From positions 1 to 64,000 of the forward strand of contig JASANC010003313.1 of NCBI GenBank assembly GCA_030248135.1: a DNA stretch of 64,000 nt. The letters are read 5' to 3'. The first letter of the stretch is position 1. Each line of letters opens with the position of its first letter. A model generated the notes under the pieces. It was not told where the DNA came from. It worked only from the letters and a program-made list of their open reading frames with translations, and ran no database searches. This DNA comes from Theristus sp. LFF4_11. Lineage: Eukaryota; Nematoda; Chromadorea; Monhysterida; Xyalidae. Below are positions 1-11,814 of the stretch, piece after piece. The translations under genes and the position numbers were made by a program.

Positions 1-1490
1 AATTACCATGGAAAACACAGTTTTCTTGGTTTTCATTTCTGGACCGATTTCGCCAATTTCCACGGCCGATTCGCTTGAAATCGTTAAGATTCAGTACCTA
101 GAGTTGCTCACATAAAAAAACTAACCCAGAATCCGTGATCAGCGCATTGAATTACCATGGAAAACACAGTTTTCTTGGTTTTCATTTCTGGACCGATTTC
201 GCCAATTTCCACGGCCGATTCGCTTGAAATCGTTAAGATTCAGTACCTAGAATTGTTCACATAAAAAAATTAACCCAAAATCCGTGATCAGCGCATTGAA
301 TTACCCTGGAAAACACCCTTTTATTGTTTTTCGTTTATGGACCGATTTCGCCAACTTCCACGGCCGATTCGCCCGAAATCGTCACGATTCAGCATCTAGA
401 GTTGCTCACGTAAGAAAACTAACCCAAAATTCGTGATCAGCGCATTGAATTACCCTGGAAAACACCCTTTTCTTGTTTTTCGTTTCTGGACCGATTTCGC
501 CAATTTCCACGGCCGATTCGCCCGAAATCGTCACGATTCAGTACCTAGAGTTGCTCACATAAAAAAACTAACCCAGAATCCGTGATCAGCGCATTGAATT
601 ACCATGGAAAACACAGTTTTCTTGGTTTTCATTTCTGGACCGATTTCGCCAATTTCCACGGCCGATTCGCTTGAAATCGTTAAGATTCAGTACCTAGAAT
701 TGTTCACATAAAAAAATTAACCCAAAATCCGTGATCAGCGCATTGAATTACTATGGAAAACACCGTTTTTTGTTTTTCATTTCTGAACCGATTTCGCCAA
801 TTTCCACGGCCGATTCGCCCGAAATCGTCACGATTCAGTATCTAGAGTTGCTCACATAAAAAAACTAACCCAGAATCCGTGATCAGCGCATTGAATTACC
901 ATGGAAAACACCGTTTTTTTGTTTTTCATTTCTGGACCGATTTCGCCAATTTCCACGGCCGATTCGCCCGAAATCGTCACGATTCAGTACCTCGAGTTGC
1001 TCACATAAAAAAACTAACCCAGAATCCGTGATCAGCGCATTGAATTACCATGGAAAACACAGTTTTCTTGGTTTTCATTTCTGGACCGATTTCGCCAATT
1101 TCCACGGCCGATTCGCTTGAAATCGTTAAGATTCAGTACCTAGAGTTGCTCACATAAAAAAACTAACCCAGAATCCGTGATCAGCGCATTGAATTACCAT
1201 GGAAAACACAGTTTTCTTGGTTTTCATTTCTGGACCGATTTCGCCAATTTCCACGGCCGATTCGCTTGAAATCGTTAAGATTCAGTACCTAGAATTGTTC
1301 ACATAAAAAAATTAACCCAAAATCCGTGATCAGCGCATTGAATTACCCTGGAAAACACCCTTTTATTGTTTTTCGTTTATGGACCGATTTCGCCAATTTC
1401 CACGGCCGATTCGCCCGAAATCGTCACGATTCAGCATCTAGAGTTGCTCACATAAAAAAACTAACTCAAAATCCGTGATCAGCGCATCGT
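1..1490. repeat. 149-bp tandem satellite array (about 10 copies)
   Basis: Ten head-to-tail units start near 1, 150, 299, 448, 597, 746, 894, 1043, 1192 and 1340, each beginning AATTACC and ending TGATCAGCGCATTG. Two subtypes are visible: one with GAAATCGTTAAG and one with GAAATCGTCACG. Units 8-10 repeat the subtype order and private differences of units 1-3, giving a higher-order repeat of about 1,042 bp. The array is cut by the window edge on the left. The same family recurs inverted at 50.9-52.7 kb. Confidence 0.95.
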
Positions 1491-1765
1491 TTATGCGTCC
1501 GTATCTGTCTGAACGTCGACGCACGTCGCCGTACAGGAGCATAAACGAGCGCGTGTTCTAAAACCATCCGGCACGTCACGGCACGTCACGTCATCGTTTA
1601 TGCGTCCGTATCTGTCTGAACGTCGACGTACGTCGCCGTACAGGGACATAAACGAGCGCGAGTTCTAAAACAAGACGTGACGTGCCGTGACGTGCCGGAT
1701 TGCTCTTTTTTGCAGCATAAACGAGGTTTGACGTGACGTGACGTGCCGTGCCGGATGCAAATACG
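1484..1765. repeat. Duplicated segment with CACGTCACG-type motifs
   Basis: A segment of about 75 bp beginning TCGTTTATGCGTCCGTATCT occurs at about 1489 and again at about 1593, with GACGTGACGTGCCGTG-type runs between and after. It abuts the satellite directly. Similar CACGT runs occur at 62517-62590 and near 13560. No gene was seen. Confidence 0.7.
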
Positions 1766-2126
1766 GACGGCTAAACGGACCTTAACCGTGTGTCGGGTCG
1801 TCATAATACATTGTCTTCAGACCAGAACGTTACGTTACACCAATCTCGGATATGCGTCATTTCGATGTAAACAACAAGACATCATCATCATCATTGCATC
1901 ATCATTGTTGAAAAAAGTAACCAGTATCCATAAACACCAGTATCCAGCCACAGTGTACAATAAAGCCTAAAAGCCGGTTCATCGAACGTGTTCAACAGAT
2001 GAGAACTTTGCTACAAACATGGTGCGCCAAAAATGCTCGCAAAATGTACATTACATGATAGCCCTGAATGGCAAATACAAATATGTTTCATCAATAACGT
2101 TTTGTTTCTCAAACGGGGGGGGGGTG

Positions 2127-2799
2127 TCACCGGTGGCGACCACCGACACGACGACTTTTGTTGGTGATCGGATTCAGATAGGAGCTGAGCATCAGCAGCA
2201 GCGCGTGCGCCTCGGCGTCGCTCATTGGCTCGCAGGTCTGCTTGCCGTGCGCGTCGACGCCGGGCAGGCAGGCGGTCGCACGACGCTCGGAGGTGGCGCC
2301 GGGTGATGCGAGACTGCGCCGCGATCGACCAGGTGACTGAGAGGATGACGGCCGCTTTGCGAGTGCTACGCGAGCTGTTGGCTGCATCTGCAATCATGTA
2401 CGCTTAATTGCGTGTGTCGTCCAACGTTGTACAGTGTGTTTCTATGAACCTGCCATAAGCAAGAGAAGAAAGAACGGCATTTAGTTTGAAAGAAGAGAAT
2501 GCGGCGCTGCACCATAAAACGTGGGTTTTCTTCGCCCTAAACAGTGACTGAAGAAAGACTCAATCATAGTTTGCCTTTACCTGATTGGTGTCACGTTTGT
2601 CATCAATGGCCATCGGCACGTCACCACCACCGCCAACGGCTGGTGTCTCGGCTGAGGTGCCTTTGTGACGTTCATCAGTTGGCAGTATCATTTCGATGTC
2701 AACTTTGACATTCATGAACGATTTAGCATGACTGCCGACCGATACAAGCAAACAAAGTGCGCCAAGCACGACCACACTGACATGGAGAAGAACTTTCAT
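2127..2799 (-). CDS. Small secreted protein, possible peptide precursor (2 exons)
   Basis: Exons 2799-2581 and 2387-2127 give about 159 aa. The ATG at 2799 opens a clear signal peptide (MKVLLHVSVVVLGALC). The exon ends CAG before a GTAAAG donor and the next exon follows a TTGCAG acceptor, both phase 0. Exon 2 holds several dibasic sites (KR, RR), and one candidate product lies between two RR sites, starting ATACLPGVDAHGKQTC with two cysteines. I do not recognise the family. A secreted precursor cut at dibasic sites is an inference; an ordinary small secreted protein fits too. The acidic and glycine-rich first half would be the propeptide. The second exon is supported only by the splice sites and absence of stops, so its end is less certain than its start. 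Confidence 0.5.
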
Positions 2800-3770
2800 T
2801 TTTCGTCTTTTCGTTTTTTTTGAAATCGATTGCTGCTTTTTGCGTTTTATGCCGGCTGAGAATTAGAAGACTTGTGAATTAGGATTAGAATCAGAATGAT
2901 GAATGAAAATGAACTACAGCAAACCAAGCATTTATATGCATGTGGATGTGGAGAAGCGTGGGCATGCACAAAATGCTGCAGGGTTGTTTATTTGAAAACG
3001 AGACCCTTGTGTGACTGCTGATGTAACCACCGTTTTCGTGGTTGACGCGGCTTCGCTTGTAATTGACGCAGTTGTACAATGTGTAGGGTAGCATTTTGAA
3101 GAGCATTTCTGTCTTGTTTTACGTGAGTTTTATACTGCTGTTACGGCATTGTTGTTAATGTATCCAGCTTACTGGATTAGCTGAAAAGTAATTTGAAGTT
3201 CTTTTAAACCCGTTGTTCAGTTCTCTTCAGATCAATTATTCAGCTAATTTTCTTGAGAAGTGTGCACAGGTAATGTACGTTTTTTTCTCGATCGAGACTC
3301 ACGATTTTCGGTTCTTGAACAGTCTTTTTAGTGTTCACAGGTGGTAAGACGAAACGAAGACCTCAATTGAGATCAACAAGCATCCAACGGCTATAAAACT
3401 CAGATGCGGCTACGATAATTAATTTTCTGTAATGCCAATTGTTTACCGAGCTGTTTTCCTTGCATATCTAAATTACCGGCGTGCGAGCTTTTCAATATTT
3501 AATTTTTAATCTTTCCATCTGATCTGTAATTAAACTAAATGACGCAAGTCACTGAGAACTTGGAAAAGAATTGAAGACGTTTTGACTGCAGCTTTTTTGA
3601 AAAATTTGAAACAATGACGACTTTTATTTTCAAAATTTTATCAAATTAAATTTTTATGGTCTTTTTGCATTTTATAGTGCACAGAGAGAGTTGCGTGTAA
3701 CACACAGACGCAGTACAGAATTCAGCTTCGGTAAATCCAGTTATGAGATGACAGTTTTCATGTTGCCGAC
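2800..3770. other. Intergenic, no gene seen
   Basis: AT-rich sequence between the small secreted gene and the minisatellite. Only short unsupported reading frames without splice context are present. The part next to 2800 would hold the promoter of the minus-strand secreted gene, but no clear motif stands out. Confidence 0.6.
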
Positions 3771-5143
3771 ATGCGGTGCACATTGCTGCCATGTGGTGCA
3801 CATTGCTGCCATGTGGTGCACATTGCTGCCATGTGGTGCACATTGCTGCCATGTGGTGCACATTGCTGCCATGTGGTGCACATTGCTGCCATGTGGTGCA
3901 CATTGCTGCCATGTGGTGCACATTGCTGCCATGTGGTGCACATTGCTGCTAAGTGGTGCACATTGCTGCCATGTGGTGCACATTGCTGCCATGTGGTGCA
4001 CATTGCTGCCATGTGGTGCACATTGCTGCCATGTGGTGCACATTGCTGCCATGTGGTGCACATTGCTGCCATGTGGTGCACATTGCTGCCATGTGGTGCA
4101 CATTGCTGCCATGTGGTGCACATTGCTGCCATGTGGTGCACATTGCTGCCATGTGGTGCACATTGCTGCCATGTGGTGCACATTGCTGCCATGTGGTGCA
4201 CATTGCTGCCATGTGGTGCACATTGCTGCCATGTGGTGCACATTGCTGCCATGTGGTGCACATTGCTGCCATGTGGTGCACATTGCTGCTAAGTGGTGCA
4301 CATTGCTGCCATGTGGTGCACATTGCTGCTAAGTGGTGCACATTGCTGCCATGTGGTGCACATTGCTGCCATGCGGTGCACATTGCTGCCATGTGGTGCA
4401 CATTGCTGCCATGTGGTGCACATTGCTGCCATGTGGTGCACATTGCTGCCATGTGGTGCACATTGCTGCCATGTGGTGCACATTGCTGCCATGTGGTGCA
4501 CATTGCTGCTAAGTGGTGCACATTGCTGCCATGTGGTGCACATTGCTGCCATGTGGTGCACATTGCTGCCATGTGGTGCACATCACTGCCATGTGGTGCA
4601 CATCACTGCCATGTGGTGCACATTGCTGCCATGTGGTGCACATCACTGCCATGTGGTGCACATTGCTGCCATGTGGTGCACATTGCTGCCATGTGGTGCA
4701 CATTGCTGCCATGTGGTGCACATTGCTGCCATGTGGTGCACATTGCTGCCATGTGGTGCACATTGCTGCCATGTGGTGCACATTGCTGCCATGTGGTGCA
4801 CATTGCTGCCATGTGGTGCACATTGCTGCCATGTGGTGCACATTGCTGCCATGTGGTGCACATTGCTGCCATGTGGTGCACATTGCTGCCATGTGGTGCA
4901 CATTGCTGCTAAGTGGTGCACATTGCTGCCATGTGGTGCACATTGCTGCTAAGTGGTGCACATTGCTGCCATGTGGTGCACATTGCTGCCATGCGGTGCA
5001 CATTGCTGCCATGTGGTGCACATTGCTGCCATGTGGTGCACATTGCTGCCATGTGGTGCACATTGCTGCCATGTGGTGCACATTGCTGCCATGTGGTGCA
5101 CATTGCTGCCATGTGGTGCACATTGCTGCCATGTGGTGCACAT
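3771..5143. repeat. 20-bp minisatellite, about 68 copies
   Basis: Perfect or near-perfect copies of CATTGCTGCCATGTGGTGCA run for about 1.37 kb. Variants are GCTGCTAAG for GCTGCCATG, CATCACTGCC for CATTGCTGCC, and ATGCGG for ATGTGG. The order of variants at 4281-4380 reappears at 4901-5000, an offset of 620 bp (31 units), so a block was duplicated as a whole. The unit is not a multiple of three and lacks stops in most phases, so long reading frames appear on both strands; these are not taken as genes. Confidence 0.97.
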
Positions 5144-6863
5144 TATTGGCATCGGGCGGGGTGCTATTTTCACCATGCGGTGCACATCGAAAACTGGTTA
5201 CCGTCACTACCGTTTCTTTGAAGTGACGTTTTTAACAAATGCATCCACTAACGATTCACGTTCGTACACCTGAAAACAATTGGAAATGCAAAGCTGTAAC
5301 AGAAAAGCTACAACAAGAACAAATTACATTCACAATGCACATGTGCAATGTGCTACAACATTTTTATACGTTACTATACGTGTTATGAAATAATTTTTTT
5401 GAGTTTTTTGCACACAAACAGCCGTATTTAATCCACGCAACACAAACTCACGCCTTACGCTGCAAAAAAATCAAAAGGCGAACAAGACAATTACTTTTTG
5501 TAGTAACGGCACCATCAGAATCTTTTCCACACATAAATATTGTAATTCATATTCGGACTACGTTTGAGCGCGAAACAGCGCGGTCAGTTTTCAGGTGTGA
5601 GGGTTTTCCATAGATCCATTCAACATTACTCCGAGAGTAAGTCTTTTACGTGTTATCGCTGTTCCTCTACCCACAATAACAAACTGCGTGAAATTTATTG
5701 CTCGTGGCGGTTTCTGGTGTAATAGGATTTCGAAAAAAAACAGACGTTTTCAGATTCGATTGTTTTGTTTGTTGCAAATAAGACAAACAACGAACAGAGA
5801 AAGTCCTGCCCGTTTGTTTTGTTGTGAAAATGGCTGTCGAAAATAAAGAGAAATGCAACACGACAAAGCATGCGGCCTTTTCACACCTTTGAAAATCACG
5901 CATTACACACTTTTGTACACACAATGAACGGCGTAATTTGTGCGATAATTTTTTCGTGCCTTGTTGTGAGCATGATTTATCAACTGTGAGATCTTCCTTC
6001 AGGTGTACTTTCATGATGAACAAAGGACGCATTTCAGAAAAGTTGATTGTTGGAAAACGAGTTGTCAAGCCAAATTTAAAACAACGATTCGTTTTACAAA
6101 CTACATGAATGCAATAAAAAAACGCTTTGTTTTCTTCTGCACACAGGAGGACTGAAACGAGCGATGCACGCGCTTTCAAAACGAAAAAAGCTTCGCGAAC
6201 GACAAAACGCTCTTCGTTTCGTTTCCGAAGTCGGTCCGGCAATTGTGAAAACGTACACAAAGGTGCAGGTTGCCATAAAAAACGCAGTTTCCACAATTTT
6301 GTGTAAACTGTGTCCAACGTTCCATTATATAAAAGGCAACTGAAGTTCTTGTTTTGCAACAGTTGATGGTGTTCGGTTGATATCCACGTTTCCATTGCTT
6401 GCTTTTCATTCAAATTTTTCTGTCGAAAGTTGAAATGCACCTACAAGCATTTCATTTTGATATGGAACAAGAAATTTTTATAATTATTAAATCCAGTCAA
6501 GCATTAAACCGCGTTCGCGGTTGTGACAAAATAATTGTGACAAATACGTTGCTACGTAACTTTTCGCTCATTTCCAGAATTTTTGAACAGCTGTTTCCTT
6601 TTGTTCTGGTCTGATTGCTCTACATGTTTTGAAAATTATCCATGCCAGAGAGAAATGAACGGTCAACCATTTTTCGCAACAATTTAAATGCAATTTAAAG
6701 TTTAGCTTTTTAATTTCTGACTTCAGTAATTTGCCATGTTGCAGCAACAGCTGCGTCTTTTTATGGTATTGCTATCTAAAAAATTCACGAAACTCATTTC
6801 AGACCGTTTCTTATTTATTTTCATTCTGACCGTCGATTGAACGCCGACGCTAAAATCGAAAAA
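5144..6863. other. Intergenic, with one unsupported minus-strand reading frame
   Basis: The left edge (5144-5190) keeps a decayed piece of the minisatellite. A minus-strand frame from an ATG at 6395 to a stop at 5667 would give about 242 aa rich in Phe, Cys and Lys. It has no recognisable domain, signal peptide or splice context and overlaps other open frames, so I do not call it a gene. The stretch just upstream of 6864 would carry the ShK gene promoter. Confidence 0.4.
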
Positions 6864-9405
6864 ATGCACTATCTCGCACTCGGATTGATGCTGGTTGGCT
6901 GTGCCATGGCTGGAGGTGAAGTGCTTTTCAAAACACACTTGATTCAACGACGAAACAAACACACTGGTTTAAAAACACACACACAATGCTACCTGTGTGT
7001 CAGCGTGCTTGTGGCACATAACAAATAATAATGAGAAATGCACTCTTTATCGTGCCCAGCTGTCTCGGACCTTAATTATAGTGGTTTTTGCATTTTTTTT
7101 AAATATTTTGAGCCGCCTTTTGCGATTCAACATAGCGCGATTTTTAAGTGCGACTATCGATTAAATAACTTATGGATATGCGAATCAGAAGCACCAAGTT
7201 TTTCAAATGTGACTGTTTACACGCGCACGTTCAGGGCCAAAGCGCCAGGGCGACACGATCAAGGCTGGCGACTCGCTGCAGATCGTCATCAACGCGAACT
7301 ACATTCGTGCGCCTGCGCCGCCCCCGAAGAAAGGTAAAAACAAACTAACAACACAACGACAAAATCGGTCGTTGCCGTGTACCACGCAGCGTTCGCCGCT
7401 AGAAAGCTCCGTCGACTTGAGACAATCGCTTTGTACACGCCCTGAGGGACAGCCGTTTTTGAGCGATTCCCTGAACATTGGTCTGAACGCCTATTGGTCG
7501 CCACGCGCTTGCGCAACGGCATCAAGCATCCAATCTCAAGAGATACATTTCGAAGGAGAACTCGGCTCTGCCTAAATATATGGAGTCTGAAATTTTCAGA
7601 ACGAGCGTACATGTATTGCACGCAGGCCGTTATCGAAACAAAGCAATGCAAAACGCGATTATTTCTCAGATAAACTCGAAGACGCCAAACTGGACGAACT
7701 GGACGCTGCGGCAGCGAACGCCACTGACGCTGCTGAGAACGCGACGGACGTTGCGCTCGGCCCCGGCGGCGAGCCGCTGCTCGGCGCCGACGGACAGCCG
7801 CTGAAGTTGAGCCCCGACGGCAAACCGCTCGGGCCAGACGGAAAGCCGCTCGAGGGCGTCGAGGTCGGCCCGGACGGCACGCTGATCGATCCGGAAACTG
7901 GCGAACCGGTCGAGTTGGGCCCCGGCGGTGAACCGGTGCCGGCCGGCTGCAAGGATCTGCATGACGTTAGTGGGAGAGCGCAGGAAACGCGCAAAGCACC
8001 AGTGTGCTGGAGTTTAGTTCAGGAGTTTGAAAAAGCAGCAAGCAACAAACAGTCCAGCTTGTGCATTGTACGTTCGATTGCACATTAACTGATTATTCTG
8101 TTGAAGAATCCGCTTTTCTGGCTAGACGTCGTTCGGGCGTGTTCGTTTGCAAAACGCTTGCTTCACATCTCTGGCTGCACTTGTTGCTGCTACACTGTTG
8201 TTACGTTCGTAATGACAAAAACCACCCGTAAAGCGTTTTACGATACAATTCAAGAAAAGTTCATGTTCGCCTGAAAAAAAAGAACAGTACGCAGAGAAAA
8301 TTATTTCCTCGAGGGGGACTGTTGTTTCTCACAGTGAAACAAATCGAACATTCGCGCAAGACCATTCCCAGAACTGCTGTTTCTGGGCGGCGTTGGGCGA
8401 ATGCGACGCGAACCAATGGATGCTGGCGAATTGCGCTGTTGCGTGCGGCATCTGCGCGTGCAAGGAGACGGACAAGTCGAAGTGCGAAGTGAAACTGGCC
8501 GCTCACTGCGCCGTGGAGAATCCGATCCCGGACGATTATGACGCCGAGCCGGCAACCGCACCCCCGAATGGCGACTGCCCGAACCTGTTTGCGGACTGCT
8601 GCGCCTGGGCCACCCTCGGCCAGTGCGACGCCAATCCATTCTGGATGCGTGTCAACTGCCAGGGCGCTTGCGGTAGGCCACTGCACGGGTGTTTTCATTA
8701 AATATCGTACATGGTGTGGTACTCCCCCATCGGTACAGCAAATCAGAGAGTGAAACCTTGCAGAGCGTTTTACACAGTTTCAAAGTTTTTTTTTGCTCTC
8801 GATTCTCTTTTGATCAGAATTTGAGAACAACCAAGAACACCGTTTCCAGGAACGTGCGGTTGCACGGCTGCGGAGGCGACGCTGCCCGGCTCGGAGGCGT
8901 GCACGCCAAACGCTGACAAGAAAGCTTGTGACGAGCCGGCCGCAGATGACGCCGCCGCAAATGGCGATGATGGCGCCGCAAATGGCGATGATGGCGCCGC
9001 AAATGGCGATGATGGCGCCGCAAATGGCGATGATGGCGCTGCAAATGGCGATGATGGCGCCAATGGCAACGGTGCGTGCACAACATAATGGCATGTCAGC
9101 AGAAAAAATGCTAAACACACGAGAGTAATCCGTTTTTGGATTCCAACCAACATCTTATTTGCCGTTTTTTTGTTCGGCATGGAAAGGAAATTGAACTGTA
9201 TGATGTTTTTTGGTAACTTTTTTTGGTTGATTTGGTTTTTATTCACTCATATTTTGGACTGAAAAAGCTCGGCTTCGGTTGTGCAGGTGACGACGCCGCA
9301 GACGCACCGGCCCCACCGCAGGCGCCCGGCACCGCGCCCGCCAAGAACAAGGATGTCGAGCAGTACAGTCGCTTCAATCGACGCTTCCGTCTGCACCACC
9401 AATAA
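6864..9405 (+). CDS. Secreted two-ShK-domain protein (6 exons)
   Basis: Exons 6864-6915, 7235-7333, 7670-7965, 8372-8672, 8850-9071 and 9287-9405 join in consistent phases to about 362 aa. The start ATG opens a signal peptide (MHYLALGLMLVGCAMAGG). Exon 3 encodes an Ala/Asp/Glu stretch and then Gly-Pro-Asp-Gly-Lys-Pro-Leu type repeats. The first ShK domain is split by intron 3: CKDLHD at the end of exon 3, then NCCFWAALGECDANQW and NCAVACGIC in exon 4. The second runs from CPNLFADCCAWATLGQCD in exon 4 to GTCGC in exon 5. Both keep six cysteines and the W/G/C/N spacing of the family. Exon 5 then carries five Ala-Ala-Asn-Gly-Asp-Asp-Gly repeats. ShK domains occur in many nematode secreted and surface proteins; no catalytic domain is attached, so the role is unknown. 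The stop TAA lies inside an AATAAA. Confidence 0.85.
7807..7950 (+). repeat. GPDGKPL-type coding repeat in ShK gene
   Basis: Within exon 3 the frame reads repeated units of the form Ser/Gly-Pro-Asp-Gly-Lys-Pro-Leu, Gly-Pro-Asp-Gly-Thr-Leu and Gly-Pro-Gly-Gly-Glu-Pro. This is a low-complexity linker between the N-terminal acidic region and the first ShK domain. It is GC-rich compared with flanking introns. Confidence 0.75.
8952..9064 (+). repeat. 21-bp coding tandem repeat in ShK gene
   Basis: Five near-identical copies of a 21-bp unit (GATGATGGCGCCGCAAATGGC and its phase variants) encode repeated AANGDDG. The repeat lies just before the donor at 9072 and is likely length-variable. Confidence 0.85.
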
Positions 9406-9406
9406 A
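9401..9406 (+). promoter_or_regulatory. AATAAA polyadenylation signal overlapping the stop codon
   Basis: The end of the ShK frame reads CAC CAC CAA TAA ACA, so AATAAA spans the stop codon at 9403-9405. If used, the 3' UTR would be only about 10-25 nt. Confidence 0.5.
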
Positions 9407-11814
9407 CAGACGCGAATGCGCCGCTTGTCCTTGCAGTGTTCCAACCAAACGTAGCGTTCCAATACAACCAATCAGCAGACCAACTCGAGACCAATGTTGT
9501 CAAAGTAGTTTAGCGTTGTCTCGCCTGTCGGCAGTCAATGCGCGGTGTTCACGCAATCGCGCAGTTTTTATTTATCCGACACTCTCAGAAAGTTTAGGAA
9601 TTCTTTTTCGTTTTTTCCAAAACTCCATAACTGACCAGCCACTCCAAAACATAGCAAGCACTCAAAGCATTGTTGCCATATCCAAAAATTCTTCCGATGT
9701 CGTCTTTCAAGAAAGTTTCTGTTCATCCATTGCTCACATTTTATTGACCAAGCGTTTTAGTCATTTTTGGCGCCTTTCTCATTGTGCTCTCTTGACTCTT
9801 ATCATGTTGCTTTATTTTTCGAGTTGTGTTTTTTGTTTCGTGTTGTTTCTTAGGAAAAAAACAATAAAAACAAATTCCAACACTTTGTTTCTTTATATTT
9901 CGTAAAACCAAAATGACAAAAAATTTACAACGCACAACAAAAGACGCAACGTAGAAGAACTTTTTCTTCATATCACAATAGCGGTGTTTACAAAAAAAAC
10001 ATTGAAAACACCATTCTTAACCAAAATTAGCAAAGGAAACAAAACAGAAAAGTAAAAAGCAGATTTCAAGCACTCCATGAAATTTCAACAAACCAAAAAT
10101 ACAGATTTCTAAAAAAACTGCTGCAAAACTGCATAATAGGTAATTTTGTTTTTGTAAAAAGGATTTTGACTATTTATTCACAATCATTGTTTTGTTATCA
10201 TGTTTTGTCAATAATTTTTTTCTCATTTCATTTTTGTTGATATGACAACCGAAGAAACACAATATAGTTGCTCATGCTCACCAAAGTCTATGAAAGGTCT
10301 GTGGGGCTTGTAGAAACAATTTAAAAAATGCAGTTTTCTAATTTGACCACATGCGAATAATGTCCCAGAATTTCAAAAACAAAGAAAACAACGTTTTTGC
10401 AGCACCGTGCGGTAATTATTATCGGTACATAGCAGCGGAATAAAAAACGATGGAAACAAACAAGCGACAGAACAACAATCAAATTTAAAAAAAAACGGCA
10501 GGCAGAAGAAGCACATTCGTTTTTTGCAGTTTCAGATTTACCACAATTACGTTTCGAACGGAGAAAGGAAAAAAGTTTTTTTTTTCTCGACGTTAAGATC
10601 CAAGAAGATTATTACAACCAGAAACGAACAATATAACTGGCACGAAAAACCAGAACGACGACAATGAAAAAACCGTCTCTCAAAACATATTTTGAACATG
10701 GAAACGGTGAAAGCCGACCAAAAAAACAATAATGCAAAACAAGAACAAGTAAGTGTTTACCCGCATGTGAATGTTCGTGACGCATTTTTTGTTGTTTACA
10801 AAAAACCTCCACAATGAAAATGTAAAACAAAACGGAAAACATTAATCGCGCATTCAACCAAACTGAACAAGTTTCAAAAAAATTGGACAGTGAAACTATT
10901 TCCAAAACGAGAAAATTTCAAAAAAGTTGTCAAAAAAGTTCAATAAAATTTTGTCAAATGAAGTTTCTAAAAAAACCTGAAGTGTGCAGATTTTTTTGTG
11001 AACTTGAAACTGAAACAAAACAACCGGAAGGAAAAGCGCGTTGCATGACAAATACAACTGTCAAATGTAGCTTAACAGACAAAAGACACTGGCACTGTTT
11101 TTAAGCTGTTGCGTATTGCGTTGCAACTGAAATGATTAGAAAAAACAGAAAATTACAGACATGAAGTGCATTTCGATGGAACTAAATGAAACAGCACACG
11201 AACAAAAACAGCTCGTTCAATGGGGTTGTCTGATACTGAGCCTGAAAAACAGTACAGGTTCAAAAAATGGAACAAGTAGAAAACACGGAAAGTTCGATTT
11301 TCGAAAAATTGGAGCAAATTTGAAAGTCTGAAAACTGAAAACATAAAAAGAAACCAATAATAAATACCCAACTTCACATAAGAAACTATCCAGTTTTGTT
11401 AGTCTCTGTTAAATCTTTGTTAACATGTTTTGTTGACTATAAAAATCAGGCAACAGCTGATTGGTCAAAACAACTTTGGAACATTTCAAACTTCGGCCAA
11501 ATCAGTAAAAAGAAAAACGCTGAACAGCCGTGGAAAACTAGGACAAAACACCGATTGGTCATCATACCAAAAATCCAAAACTGAATAATCGTGTCCTAGT
11601 CTCACTTGTTTGGAATCAAAAGTTGCACCAGAAAAATGGTACTATGCTTGACGCGGCACTTCAAAATTGCCGAAGTGACCTGAGCCGAGTTCCTGGGACG
11701 TGGTAGATTCACGTGAAATTTCAGTAGCCGCATCAAGCATGCAACTGCAAACGCACTGAGCGACCAAGTGTCTGTGTCACAGTGGCAAACGCACGCCCAC
11801 AAGCATGCGCCCAA
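9406..11814. other. Intergenic, AT-rich, no gene seen
   Basis: Long A and T runs with scattered short frames on both strands. It separates the 3' ends of the convergent ShK gene (+) and plexin (-), so 3' UTRs and terminators of both should lie at its edges. Nothing else is supported. Confidence 0.6.

Noticed and set aside
3771..5143. Regular repeat as a CRISPR array
   Set aside because: Copies are head-to-tail with no unique spacers, and the genome is eukaryotic.
3691..5273. Long reading frames of up to 319 codons on both strands across the 20-bp minisatellite
   Set aside because: They arise because the stop-poor unit is not a multiple of three and so cycles frames. No signal peptide, splice context or flanking coding sequence supports them.
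5667..6440. 257-codon minus-strand open frame
   Set aside because: It begins at a GTG in the longest form, has no recognisable domain, odd composition and competing frames; kept only as a note in the intergenic entry.
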